Shown here: positions 44,302 through 55,162 of the stretch, piece after piece
How the letters are laid out: the number at the start of each line of letters is the position of its first letter
Numbering within the stretch: position 1 is the first letter of the stretch
From: Streptomyces sp. NBC_00271
GTDB taxonomy: Bacteria > Actinomycetota > Actinomycetes > Streptomycetales > Streptomycetaceae
Length of the DNA: 64,000 bases
NCBI RefSeq assembly: GCF_036178845.1
Contig: NZ_CP108070.1
Coordinates: 2,666,001-2,730,000 of the forward strand
Direction: 5' to 3'
Made by a program: the position numbers and the translations under genes
The notes under the pieces: model-generated
Seen by the model: the letters and a program-made list of their open reading frames with translations, nothing else
Databases searched by the model: none
What the model was told of the DNA's origin: nothing

Positions 44302-45822
44302 TCAGCCCAGCGGTACCGGCTCCGGCAGTCCCACCGGCCAGGTGTGCACGGGCTCACCGAGGTGCATCAGCTCGCCGTAGCGCCGGGTCGTCGCGGCCAG
44401 CGCGGCATCCCTCGCGAGGCCCTTCTCCAGCGCCTGGTGGAAGGTGGCCGTCTGCCAGGTCGCCCCGTTGGCACGCAGCCGGCACCGGTCCTCGATCACC
44501 CCCAGGTAGTAGTCCCGGTCGGCCGGCTCGACGCCCCACGCGTCCAGCCCCGCCGCGGCGAGCGGCAGCAGTTCGTCACGGACCAGGTGCACGGCCTCGA
44601 TCTGCGCGGTGGTACCCCCGTACCGTCCCCGCCGCGGCCACTCCAGACGCGCGTCGATGCCATGGCGGCAGGCCGCGTCGAAGTTGGCCGCCGCGGACTC
44701 GAACGACAGCCGTGTCCACACGGGCCGCGCCTCCTCGGCGAGCGCACGCACGACCCCGTAGTAGAACGCCGCGTTGGCGACGACATCGGTGACGGTGGGG
44801 CCGGCGGGCAGCACCCGGTTCTCCACGCGCAGGTGCGGGACTCCGTCGGCGACGTCGTACACGGGCCGGTTCCAGCGGTAGACCGTGCCGTTGTGCAGCA
44901 CGAGTTCGGCGAGCCGGGGAATGCCTCCGGCGTCGAGGACCGCGAGCGGGTCCTCCTCGTCGCTGATGGGCAGCAGAGGCGGGAAGAAGCGCAGGTTCTC
45001 CTCGAAGAGGTCGTACGCCGAGGAGATCCACCGCTCGCCGAACCAGGTGCGCGGACGCACCCCCTGCGCCTGGAGCTCGGGCGGCCGGGTGTCGGTGGAC
45101 TGCTGGAACAGCGGCGGCCGCGACTCGCGCCACAGCTCACGGCCGAACAGGAAGGGCGAGTTGGCACCTATCGCGACCTGCACGGCGGCAACGGCCTGCG
45201 CCGCGTTCCACACGTCCGCGAAGCGCGCCGGGGTGACCTGGAGGTGCAACTGCACGGAGGTGCAGGCGGCCTCGGGCGCGATGGACTTCGACGTACAGAC
45301 GAGGCGCTCCACCCCGTCGATGTCGAGCACGAAGTCCTCGCCACGGGCGGCCACGATTTGATCGTTGAGCAGGGTGTAGCGATCGACGTCCGACAGGTTC
45401 GAGGAGACCAGGTCGTCACGGTCGAGCGTCGGCAGAATCCCGATCATCATGATTCCCGCGTCGAGTTCGCCTGCCTTTCGATGGGCATATGCGAGTGAGG
45501 TGTGCAGCTCCTCGGCGAGCCGGTCGAATACCCGTCCGTCCAATCGATGTGGGGCTATGTTGACTTCCAGGTTGAACATGGCAAGTTCTGTTTGAAAGTC
45601 TCGGCTCGCAATCCTTTCGAGTACTTGCGCATTCATCATCCTGGGCATGCCGTCGGGTCCGGCGAGATTCAGTTCGATCTCCAGGCCCATGAGATTCTTC
45701 GGGCGATCGAACCGCTTCTCCTCCAGCAGCCTCGCCAGCCCCGTCAGACACTGCCGGAGCTTGCCTCGGTAGTGCTGGCGATCGGACAGGTCGTACGACC
45801 CTGCCACGACCTTCTCTCCCAT
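44302..45822 (-). CDS. Glutamate-cysteine ligase-family protein (GCS2)
   Basis: The 506-residue protein matches the GCS2/EgtA-like carboxylate-amine ligases: LMGLEIELNLAGPDG with metal-binding Glu residues, FNLEVNIAPHRLDG, CTSVQLHLQVTPARFADVWNAAQAVAAVQVAIGANSPFLFGREL and HLRVENRVLPAGPTVTDVVANAAFYYG. It would join glutamate to an amine or cysteine using ATP; EgtA makes gamma-glutamylcysteine for ergothioneine, but no egt genes are near. GAGGAGGG before the ATG supports the start. Codons in the first 120 residues are less G/C-rich than in the rest of the gene. Confidence 0.88.
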   Translation of the reverse strand: MGEKVVAGSYDLSDRQHYRGKLRQCLTGLARLLEEKRFDRPKNLMGLEIELNLAGPDGMPRMMNAQVLERIASRDFQTELAMFNLEVNIAPHRLDGRVFDRLAEELHTSLAYAHRKAGELDAGIMMIGILPTLDRDDLVSSNLSDVDRYTLLNDQIVAARGEDFVLDIDGVERLVCTSKSIAPEAACTSVQLHLQVTPARFADVWNAAQAVAAVQVAIGANSPFLFGRELWRESRPPLFQQSTDTRPPELQAQGVRPRTWFGERWISSAYDLFEENLRFFPPLLPISDEEDPLAVLDAGGIPRLAELVLHNGTVYRWNRPVYDVADGVPHLRVENRVLPAGPTVTDVVANAAFYYGVVRALAEEARPVWTRLSFESAAANFDAACRHGIDARLEWPRRGRYGGTTAQIEAVHLVRDELLPLAAAGLDAWGVEPADRDYYLGVIEDRCRLRANGATWQTATFHQALEKGLARDAALAATTRRYGELMHLGEPVHTWPVGLPEPVPLG

Positions 45823-46359
45823 CGAAGTGTCCCTCCTCGAATGGGCAGGCCGATCCTCCGGCCCCTGCCGTCCCGGAGGATGATGCCCAGGCAACACGAT
45901 CGATAACGCCCTGTACAGCCTCGTCGACCGCTACCCTGGTACCCGTTGTCCGGAGGCACATTCACGAGGCATGAACCAGAGCACAGTTTCAGCCTGACAC
46001 GATCTCGTGAAAAACGCCGACGAGAATCGGCCGACCGCTCCGACAAAGCAATCCGAGGTCATCGACGGGCCCCGACACAGAATCGGGATGAACCTCTCGT
46101 TTCGTCGACCGAATATCGCCTTGCTCTTCATATTCAGGACGGCTAGACGAAACACCATCTGAACACGTGTCGTATAAACTCCGCAAACGAGGCGGAGAGT
46201 TGGCGCTCGCGGTCCTAGGTCCTGTCGTCGAGGTGACATGCGGCAGGCGACATCCTGTCGGCAGATCCAGACCCCTCGCTCCTCCGACCCCGAGAGCTGA
46301 CAGCGCCGTCCGCCCCCGCCCTCGCGCCACTGTGCCTGTCGAATGAGAGGCGACCCACC
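45823..46359. other. 537-nt low-G+C divergent intergenic region, no clear gene
   Basis: Parts of this stretch are notably less G+C-rich than the surroundings. It contains CACGATCTCGTG at 45998-46009 (5-bp arms, 2-nt spacer), TATAAACT at 46173-46180 that could be a -10 box for the gene at 46360, and a short ORF 45946-46146 with no good start context or recognisable sequence, which I do not accept. It probably holds divergent promoters. Confidence 0.5.
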
Positions 46360-46944
46360 ATGCCGCTGCATGTCCCCCCGGCTCCCTCGCCCGCCCTGCG
46401 CACCGTCCTCACGGCACTCGGTTCCCCCACCGCAGTCCGCGAGGCCCGCACCCCGTCCCTGCGCATGGCCCAGGGACCCGTCACCCCCGAACTCCCGTTG
46501 CCCGTACACGTTCTGGACCGCATCACGCCCGCCGGCGCCTCCACCGCCCGGCTCGCCGGATGGCGCTTCCTGATCCGCTGCGGCGAGCGGTCGGTGGCCG
46601 CGGCCGACACCATGCTCACTCCCGACGGCTGGGCCTTCTCGCACTTCTTCGAAGGCCCCTACATCGCCTCCACCGAGCGCGCCCTGCGTCACGCCGAGAA
46701 CATGAGCCAGCCGTACCAGCCACGGCTGTTGTCCGTTCCCGAGCTCTACATGCTCACCCTCTGGCTGCACGGCGACTGCGCCGCGGACGGCGCCACCGGG
46801 CATCCGGCCGCCACCGATCTCCTGGTGCCGCTGGCGCCCGCGCCGCCCGGTATCGCCGCGCATCGCCCGCACCGCGTCGCCGAACTCCTCCCGGTCCTCA
46901 CGCACCGGCTCACTCCCGCCCCGCTACTCAGCTCGCCCGCGTAA
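46360..46944 (+). CDS. Conserved Streptomyces-type protein, unknown
   Basis: The 194-residue protein has a structured centre: RLAGWRFLIRCGERSVAAADTMLTPDGWAFSHFFEGPYIASTERALRHAE and YQPRLLSVPELYMLTLWLHGDC, and P-rich ends. GAGAGG lies 10 nt before the ATG. I recognise no family, though similar proteins are in other streptomycetes. A hairpin follows. Confidence 0.75.
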   Translation: MPLHVPPAPSPALRTVLTALGSPTAVREARTPSLRMAQGPVTPELPLPVHVLDRITPAGASTARLAGWRFLIRCGERSVAAADTMLTPDGWAFSHFFEGPYIASTERALRHAENMSQPYQPRLLSVPELYMLTLWLHGDCAADGATGHPAATDLLVPLAPAPPGIAAHRPHRVAELLPVLTHRLTPAPLLSSPA

Positions 46945-47335
46945 TCACTCACCTGGAAAAGCACACCCAGCGCATCGCCCCGTGCCCCGCTACCGTTGTC
47001 CCGGTCGCGGGGCACGCTGCCGCCCGAACCCGTCCGCTCGTTCGGGCCCCACAGCGCTCGTACGAGGGAGAACGCCCCCTCCGCCCCGACCGGACTAGCC
47101 CCATCCGGCCACCGCGAACCCCCCGAAGGGACCGTGCAGTTGGACTGAACCGTCCGCACGGGTGACGCGTCTCCAACCTGTGAGGAGCGCTGCTGCGAAA
47201 TCCCTGCGGATTGACGCCCGTAGGGCAACACTGGGTTCACACACACGCCACCGGGGGGCGGCCATGAGCACTTCAAGCCGCGGGAAAGACACCACAGCCA
47301 CCACTCATCTCTCATCCCAGCGAAAGATCCCATCC
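46945..47335. other. 391-nt gap with a terminator and the DUF5999 promoter region
   Basis: After the hairpin at 46981-47016 I see no gene. An in-frame ATG at 47264 preceded by a G-rich Shine-Dalgarno-like sequence could extend the DUF5999 protein by 24 residues. Confidence 0.5.
46981..47016 (+). terminator. Hairpin after the gene at 46360
   Basis: CGTGCCCCGC (46981-46990) pairs perfectly with 47007-47016; the 16-nt loop can form a further ACCG/CGGT pair. It lies 36 nt past the stop codon. Confidence 0.7.
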
Positions 47336-47542
47336 ATGTGCCAGCACCAGCCGCCGTGTCCGACAGCCGAATCAGCCGACCGGGAGTCCGCCCGTCTCGT
47401 GGCGCACCACCCGGAGCAGGGATGGAGCCTGCTGTGCAACGGCGTTCTGCTCTTCGAGGACACCGGTGAGCTCCTGCCCGACGGCCAGATCATCGCCCCG
47501 CACCGCCCCCAGGGCAGCGAGCACGTGATGACGGCCGCCTGA
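47336..47542 (+). CDS. DUF5999 small protein
   Basis: The 68 residues (MCQHQPPCPTAESADRESARLVAHHPEQGWSLLCNGVLLFEDTGELLPDGQIIAPHRP) match DUF5999, a Cys/His-containing family of streptomycetes. The start at 47336 gives the family's usual MCQHQP opening; ATG 47264 is an alternative. Function unknown; the CQHQPPC motif suggests metal binding. Confidence 0.82.
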   Translation: MCQHQPPCPTAESADRESARLVAHHPEQGWSLLCNGVLLFEDTGELLPDGQIIAPHRPQGSEHVMTAA

Positions 47543-47585
47543 GCCGCACAACCGGGTGGCGGTGACCGCCGCCCAGACATGGAGA

Positions 47586-47622
47586 GGGGCCGGCCCGGAG
47601 ACGTGATCTCCGAACCGGCCCC
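47586..47622. terminator. Terminator between DUF5999 and gcvP
   Basis: GGGGCCGG...CCGGCCCC outer arms (47586-47593, 47615-47622) enclose CGGAGA/TCTCCG and a 5-nt loop. It lies between convergent genes and may stop both transcripts. Confidence 0.85.
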
Positions 47623-47641
47623 GACGCGTATCCGAGGGTGA

Positions 47642-50527
<2,886 letters not shown>

Positions 50528-50589
50528 TGCGGAGGCCTCCTGGTCTGACACGACCTTCGAGGGGCACCACGGCGTGGGTACCCCGACGG

Positions 50590-50800
50590 CCTCCCCCTCT
50601 GTCATCTCAACCTGAGAGCTTCACCGGCCCGCCCACTCGCTGCGACCCGGCTTTCACCGTCGGTGAGGGCGGAGGCCTTCGACACCCGCCCTGCTTTCCA
50701 GAGTGACCTCGTCCGTGCGGTACGTGTGCCTGAGAGATTCCGGGGAGGATTTGCTCCTTCGGCGCCTCCGATGATGTCTGGAGGACTCTCCCGCACGGGG
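50590..50800 (-). promoter_or_regulatory. Tandem glycine riboswitch controlling gcvP
   Basis: On the minus strand two aptamer-like units follow each other. The first has GGGAGAG, CGCCGAAGGAGCAA and TCTCTCAGGC, the classic conserved blocks of glycine aptamers; the second has AAGCAGG, CACCGACGGTGAAAGCC and GAAGCTCTCAGGT, ending near the Shine-Dalgarno region. Glycine binding is expected to turn gcvP on. Confidence 0.9.
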
Positions 50801-50917
50801 TCAGCAGCCGCTTGCCAGCCTACCAGCGAGGACAACGCACGAGCTTTCGAGTGGCCACCATCACGATTGTGCTCTTTTGTAGTGCTTACGGATGAGTTGC
50901 TAGCGAGTGGAGGGACC

Positions 50918-51289
50918 GTGCAGACCGACATCGATCCGCGCAACCTGATCGGCCGCAAGGCGCTCGACCGCAACGGCGCCAAGATCGGCACGGTCGACGA
51001 GGTCTATCTCGACGACGCGACCGGCGTCCCGGAGTGGGCCGCCATACGGACAGGCCTGTTCAGCAGGGACGCCTTCGTCCCCCTGGAGCCCAGCGAAGTC
51101 GTCGAGGGCACGCTGCGTGTCCCCTTCGACCGCGCCCTGATCAAGGACGCCCCCGACTTCGGCGTGGGCCGCCACCTCTCCCCCGAACAGGAACTCCAGC
51201 TCTACCACCACTACGGCCTGGACGTGACACCCCCGCCCCCACCCCCGGACCGCGACTTCGGCCGCCTGGCAGGCACGGACGAGGGTTGA
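50918..51289 (+). CDS. PRC-barrel domain protein
   Basis: The 123 residues open with DIDPRNLIGRKALDRNGAKIGTVDEVYLDDATGVPEWAAIRTGLFSRDAFVPLEPSEVVEG, a PRC-barrel, the small beta barrel of RimM and reaction centres. A Pro-rich tail follows (PPPPPP). GTG 50918 has GGAGGG 3 nt upstream. Function unknown; many actinobacterial PRC-barrel proteins are envelope- or stress-linked. Confidence 0.9.
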   Translation: MQTDIDPRNLIGRKALDRNGAKIGTVDEVYLDDATGVPEWAAIRTGLFSRDAFVPLEPSEVVEGTLRVPFDRALIKDAPDFGVGRHLSPEQELQLYHHYGLDVTPPPPPPDRDFGRLAGTDEG

Positions 51290-51404
51290 CTTCTCGGATG
51301 GGGCCCAGCTGACGCGCCCCGAAAGAGGCGCGGGGCTCTGACATCATGCGGCTCCGCCGCGTGGGCGCGACCAGCCACATTCCACCCGCGGCGCCGATCC
51401 GACT

Positions 51405-52799
51405 TCACCCCCCACGGCGCTCGCAAACGGTCCCCCGCACCAACGGCAACGGCTCCGCCAACTCCAACGCAACATCATCCGTACGAAACGTCCGCACACG
51501 CCCCGGCTCGGAGTAGGGCGTCTCGAACCGCACGGTCACCCTCCCGAGCCCACTCCCCTGCACCCATCCGTGCCCGTACTCCACATGCCGCACGTCATGC
51601 CCCGCAGGCCACCGCCGCTCGGCGGGCGGCGCCTGCTCGGCAGCCACTTCCTCCGCCCCCTCCTCGTCCGGATACTCCAGCACCGCCGACTCCCCCGCGG
51701 CGGCCTCCGCCTCCGCTTGCGCCTGAGCCTGGGCCTGGGCGAACAGGTCCTCCTGCGTGTAGTCGGCGAGCCCCGAGACGCCGACCCCCAGCAGCCGCAC
51801 GCCCCCGGTCGTGTCCACCGCCTCCAGAAGCCGCGCGGCAGCCTCCCGTACGACGCCGGGGTCGTCCGTCGGCCCCCGCAGCGTCTCGGACCGGGTCAGC
51901 GTCGAGAAGTCGTACCTCCGCACCTTCAGCACGATGGTCCGCCCGGACAGCCCCGCATCCCGCAACCGCCGCACACACCGGTCGGCGAGCCGCTGCACCT
52001 CCAGGCCGACCCGCATCCGGTCGTGGATGTCCACGTCGTACGTGTCCTCCACCGACACGGACTTCGTCTCCCGCTCGGCCACCACGGGCCGCTCGTCGTG
52101 CGCCAGTGCCATCGCGTACAGCGCGTGCCCGTGCGCCTTCCCCACCAGCCGTACGAGTTCGTCCTCGCCCGCCTCGGCGATCTCGTCGACCGTGGTGATC
52201 CCGGCCCGGCGCAGATGGTCCCCGGTCGCGGGCCCGACACCCGGCAGCGTCCGCACCGACATCGGCCCCAGCAGCGCGCGCTCCGTCCCGGGTTCTATGA
52301 CCACGAGACCGTCGGGCTTCGCCTGCTCCGAAGCGATCTTGGCGAGCATCTTGGACGCGGCGAGCCCCACCGAACCCGTCAGCCCCGTGACGGCGCGGAT
52401 GTCCGCGCGCAGCTTCGCCCCGGCCAGCCGCGCGGAAGCCTCGTCCCAGGCCGCTTCCCCCGCCTCCAGATCGACGAACGCCTCGTCCAGGCTCAGCGGC
52501 TCCACCAGGGGCGACAACGCCCCCAGCAGCCCCATCACCTGCTCACTGACCTCCCGGTAGAGCGTGAAGCGGGGCACGAGATACGCGGCGTTCGGCGCCA
52601 GCCGCCGCGCCTGGGCCATGGGCATCGCCGAGTGCACCCCGAAGACCCGTGCCTCGTACGAGGCGGTCGCGACGACTCCGCGGGGTCCGAGCCCGCCCAC
52701 GACGACGGCCTTCCCACGCAGGCTCGGCTTGGATGCCTGCTCCGCCGAGGCGAAGAAGGCATCCATGTCGAGATGCAGGATCGTAGGCGCGGTTCTCAC
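51405..52799 (-). CDS. dinB: DNA polymerase IV (Y family)
   Basis: The 464-residue translesion polymerase has the palm motifs LHLDMDAFFASAEQ and LSLDEAFVDLEAG with catalytic carboxylates, VVATASYEARVFGVHSAMP in the finger region, and a helix-hairpin-helix thumb (LPGVGPATGDHLRRAGI). The little-finger domain runs to about residue 355, then an A/E/Q-rich linker of about 40 residues and a short extra C-terminal domain typical of streptomycete Pol IV. No SOS box was identified. Confidence 0.95.
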   Translation of the reverse strand: MRTAPTILHLDMDAFFASAEQASKPSLRGKAVVVGGLGPRGVVATASYEARVFGVHSAMPMAQARRLAPNAAYLVPRFTLYREVSEQVMGLLGALSPLVEPLSLDEAFVDLEAGEAAWDEASARLAGAKLRADIRAVTGLTGSVGLAASKMLAKIASEQAKPDGLVVIEPGTERALLGPMSVRTLPGVGPATGDHLRRAGITTVDEIAEAGEDELVRLVGKAHGHALYAMALAHDERPVVAERETKSVSVEDTYDVDIHDRMRVGLEVQRLADRCVRRLRDAGLSGRTIVLKVRRYDFSTLTRSETLRGPTDDPGVVREAAARLLEAVDTTGGVRLLGVGVSGLADYTQEDLFAQAQAQAQAEAEAAAGESAVLEYPDEEGAEEVAAEQAPPAERRWPAGHDVRHVEYGHGWVQGSGLGRVTVRFETPYSEPGRVRTFRTDDVALELAEPLPLVRGTVCERRGG

Positions 52800-52843
52800 A
52801 TGTCCGATGCTGCCCTACGCCACTGACAATGCCTCTGCGGACC

Positions 52844-53488
52844 TCAGACGGCCCGATTGCGCCGGCGCGCCAGCTCGTCCGTCGGGTTGTGCCCGACGAG
52901 CGTCTCACCCGTGTCCACGCGCTCCCCGTGCAACTGCGAGAGCGCGCTCTCGACGTCCCGCCACACCACGCCCACGGCGATCCCGAAGACGCCCTGACCA
53001 CCCTGCAACAGGGCGTGGACCTCGTCGGGCGAGGAGCATTCGTAGACGGTCGCGCCGTCGCTCATCAGCGTCATCCGCTCCAGGTCCCGGAAGCCGCGTT
53101 CCCTGAGGTGCTGGACCGTGGTGCGGATGTTCTGCAACGACACTCCCGTGTCGAGGAACCGCTTCACGATCTTCAGGACGACGACATCCCGGAAGCTGTA
53201 GAGCCGCTGGGTCCCCGACCCGTAGGCGGGCCGCACGCTCGGTTCGACCAGGCCTGTCCTGGCCCAGTAGTCCAGCTGCCGGTAGGTGATGCCCGCGGCG
53301 GCACACGCCGTGGGACCGCGGTAGCCGATCTCCTCGGCAGCCGCCCCACCCTCACCGGACTCACCGGACACCGCTGTCGGCCGCTGCGGAACGTGATCGG
53401 CCGCGCTGCCGTGAAGCGGGTACGGGCCGCTCTCCCCCAGACTTCGTCCGGGGGCACCCCCAGCCGTACCGTCGCCGCTGCTTCTCAC
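52844..53488 (-). CDS. MerR-family regulator (ResR/McdR-like)
   Basis: The 214 residues have about 55 variable residues and then a MerR-type helix-turn-helix: IGYRGPTACAAAGITYRQLDYWARTGLVEPSVRPAYGSGTQRLYSFRDVVVLKIVKRFLDTGVSLQNIR, followed by a C-terminal domain. Gene order (DUF151, FtsR-like MerR and FHA protein beyond) matches M. tuberculosis Rv1830, a MerR protein named ResR/McdR that affects growth and division. GGAGG precedes GTG 53488. Confidence 0.9.
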   Translation of the reverse strand: MRSSGDGTAGGAPGRSLGESGPYPLHGSAADHVPQRPTAVSGESGEGGAAAEEIGYRGPTACAAAGITYRQLDYWARTGLVEPSVRPAYGSGTQRLYSFRDVVVLKIVKRFLDTGVSLQNIRTTVQHLRERGFRDLERMTLMSDGATVYECSSPDEVHALLQGGQGVFGIAVGVVWRDVESALSQLHGERVDTGETLVGHNPTDELARRRNRAV

Positions 53489-53518
53489 GCCGACCTCCGT
53501 CCTTGACCTGCCCTCTCG

Positions 53519-53547
53519 ACGGTAGGCAGTCACCGGGGGTGCGTCAA
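53519..53547 (-). promoter_or_regulatory. Promoter of the MerR (ResR-like) gene
   Basis: On the minus strand TTGACG (53547-53542) and TACCGT (53524-53519) are separated by exactly 17 nt, close to the sigma-70-type consensus. It lies about 30 nt before the GTG. Confidence 0.65.
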
Positions 53548-53556
53548 CGATCGCCA

Positions 53557-53574
53557 CACTCGGCACGCCGAGTG
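53557..53574. promoter_or_regulatory. 18-bp palindrome upstream of the MerR gene (likely operator)
   Basis: CACTCGGC and GCCGAGTG are perfect 8-bp arms with a 2-nt spacer. It sits 10 nt upstream of the -35 box, a position suited to activation or autoregulation by this gene's product. The remaining spacer to 53795 has no gene. Confidence 0.65.
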
Positions 53575-53795
53575 ATAATCACCCTAGGAGTGGTTTCCCG
53601 TGTCCCACCGCGGGGAAAGGCTAGCCGAATGCTCTTGGAGCGGGCCGCAGCGCGCCACACGGGCCACGGGCAATTGCCGCCCCGGAGTCCTGCGACCCAG
53701 CGGCTCGGCCGATCCATCGGCTTGCCAGGGGGTGGACGCCACGCCTGCTCCCCGAGCCCGGGCGCCGACCGCCCACCCGCTGGCGATCAGTCCCC

Positions 53796-54269
53796 TCACT
53801 GGCTGTTGGTCCCGAAGTCCTCGGGCGAGATCTGGTCGAGGAACTCGCGGAACTTCTCCACCTCGTCCTCCTGCTCGTCCGGGATCGCGATGCCGGCGTC
53901 GTCGAGCACACCGTCACTGCCGTAGATCGGCGTTCCGGTGCGCAGCGCCAGCGCTATGGCGTCGGACGGGCGGGCACTGACCTCGACCCCGCTGGCGAAC
54001 ACCAGCTCCGCGTAGAAGACCCCCTCGCGCAGATCAGTGATGCGCACCTCGGTGAGCTCCTGGCCGACGGCTTCCAGCACGTCCTTGAACAGGTCGTGGG
54101 TCAGCGGTCGCGCGGGGGCCATGCCCTGCTGGGCGAAGGCGATCGCCGTCGCCTCCCCCGGTCCGATCCAGATGGGGAGGTAACGGTCGCCTCCCACTTC
54201 ACGCAGGAGCACGATCGGTTGGTTGGAGGGCATTTCGACCCGGACACCTACGACATCGAGCTCGTTCAC
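53796..54269 (-). CDS. Bifunctional nuclease domain protein (DUF151)
   Basis: The 157-residue protein matches the DUF151/BFN family: VVGVRVEMPSNQPIVLLREVGGDRYLPIWIGPGEATAIAFAQQG, then VRITDLREGVFYAELVF and VSARPSDAIALALRTGTPIY. M. tuberculosis Rv1829 has the same position. Plant homologues have nuclease activity; the bacterial function is unclear. It lies between two MerR genes of the conserved block. Confidence 0.92.
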   Translation of the reverse strand: MNELDVVGVRVEMPSNQPIVLLREVGGDRYLPIWIGPGEATAIAFAQQGMAPARPLTHDLFKDVLEAVGQELTEVRITDLREGVFYAELVFASGVEVSARPSDAIALALRTGTPIYGSDGVLDDAGIAIPDEQEDEVEKFREFLDQISPEDFGTNSQ

Positions 54270-54355
54270 ACAGCAACCCTAGGCCGTGCCCGGGATGTTT
54301 GGGTAGTCGGGCACAGAACGGGGGGCCGATCCGGACGCCCACCGGGCACTTCGGG

Positions 54356-55120
54356 TCAGGGCAGCCGGACGCCCAGCGCGGTCTGCACCAGCGCCGCGTG
54401 CAGCTTCACCGTGAGCCCCGCCAGCTCTTTCGTACGGGCCTCGGCGTGCGCCCTGGTCTGCGGATTGCGATGGCGCCGCAAAGGGGCCACCACCTGGTCC
54501 ACGAGCCCCGCGTCACGTTCGGCCGCGGCCTTCATCGCGCGCAAATGGCGCGGCTCGATCCCGAACCGCCCGAGCTCGACGACGAGCGCGGCGACCGTCA
54601 CCGCCTCAGCGTCATATGCCCCGTCCGCAAGCGGGGCGAGGAGTCCGTACGACTCCCACTCCTGAAGCTCCTGCTCACCGATCTCGGCGGCGGCCAGCAG
54701 CTCCGCACGGCCCACCCGGGCCGCTGTAGGTGCCTCGGACTCCCCGAAGAGGTCACCGAGCCCACCGAACGGCTCCCCGTCGTCGGAGTCGCGCTGCCGC
54801 CCCACGGACGGCAGCCGCACCGGCTCCCCACGCTCCAGAGCGTCCAGATGCTCGCGGATCACCTTCAACGGCAGATAGTGGTCCCGCTGCATCCGCAGTA
54901 CATGCCCGAGGCGCTCGACGTCGGCCTGGCTGAACTTGCGATACCCCGAGGGGGTCCGCTGCGGCTCGATGAGCCCCTCCGACTCCAGGAACCGGATCTT
55001 GGAGATCGTGACTTCGGGGAACTCGTCGCGCAGCGTGTTCAGCACCGAGCCGATGCTCATCAGCCCACTGTCCGCTGCGGCGGTACCGCTCCCGGCACCG
55101 CCGCTCGGTGATCGAAGCAT
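54356..55120 (-). CDS. ftsR: MerR-family regulator (FtsR-like)
   Basis: The 254-residue protein has a MerR helix-turn-helix at the front (SIGSVLNTLRDEFPEVTISKIRFLESEGLIEPQRTPSGYRKFSQADVERLGHVLRMQRDHYLPLKVIREHLDAL) and a second winged region beyond residue 130. Rv1828 and corynebacterial FtsR, which activates ftsZ, share this layout and gene order. AGGAAGG precedes ATG 55120. The ftsR name is inferred from synteny and fold. Confidence 0.85.
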   Translation of the reverse strand: MLRSPSGGAGSGTAAADSGLMSIGSVLNTLRDEFPEVTISKIRFLESEGLIEPQRTPSGYRKFSQADVERLGHVLRMQRDHYLPLKVIREHLDALERGEPVRLPSVGRQRDSDDGEPFGGLGDLFGESEAPTAARVGRAELLAAAEIGEQELQEWESYGLLAPLADGAYDAEAVTVAALVVELGRFGIEPRHLRAMKAAAERDAGLVDQVVAPLRRHRNPQTRAHAEARTKELAGLTVKLHAALVQTALGVRLP

Positions 55121-55162
55121 GGACCTTCCTGAGGGTCCCCCCGGACGGAGTCCGGGGGAGGG

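Noticed and set aside
45946..46146. Short plus-strand ORF in the low-G+C gap
   Set aside because: No ribosome-binding site, no recognisable sequence, and atypical codon use.
45931..46905. Minus-strand open frame of 324 codons
   Set aside because: It overlaps the better-supported gene at 46360, which has a Shine-Dalgarno site and structured sequence; the minus frame is low-complexity.
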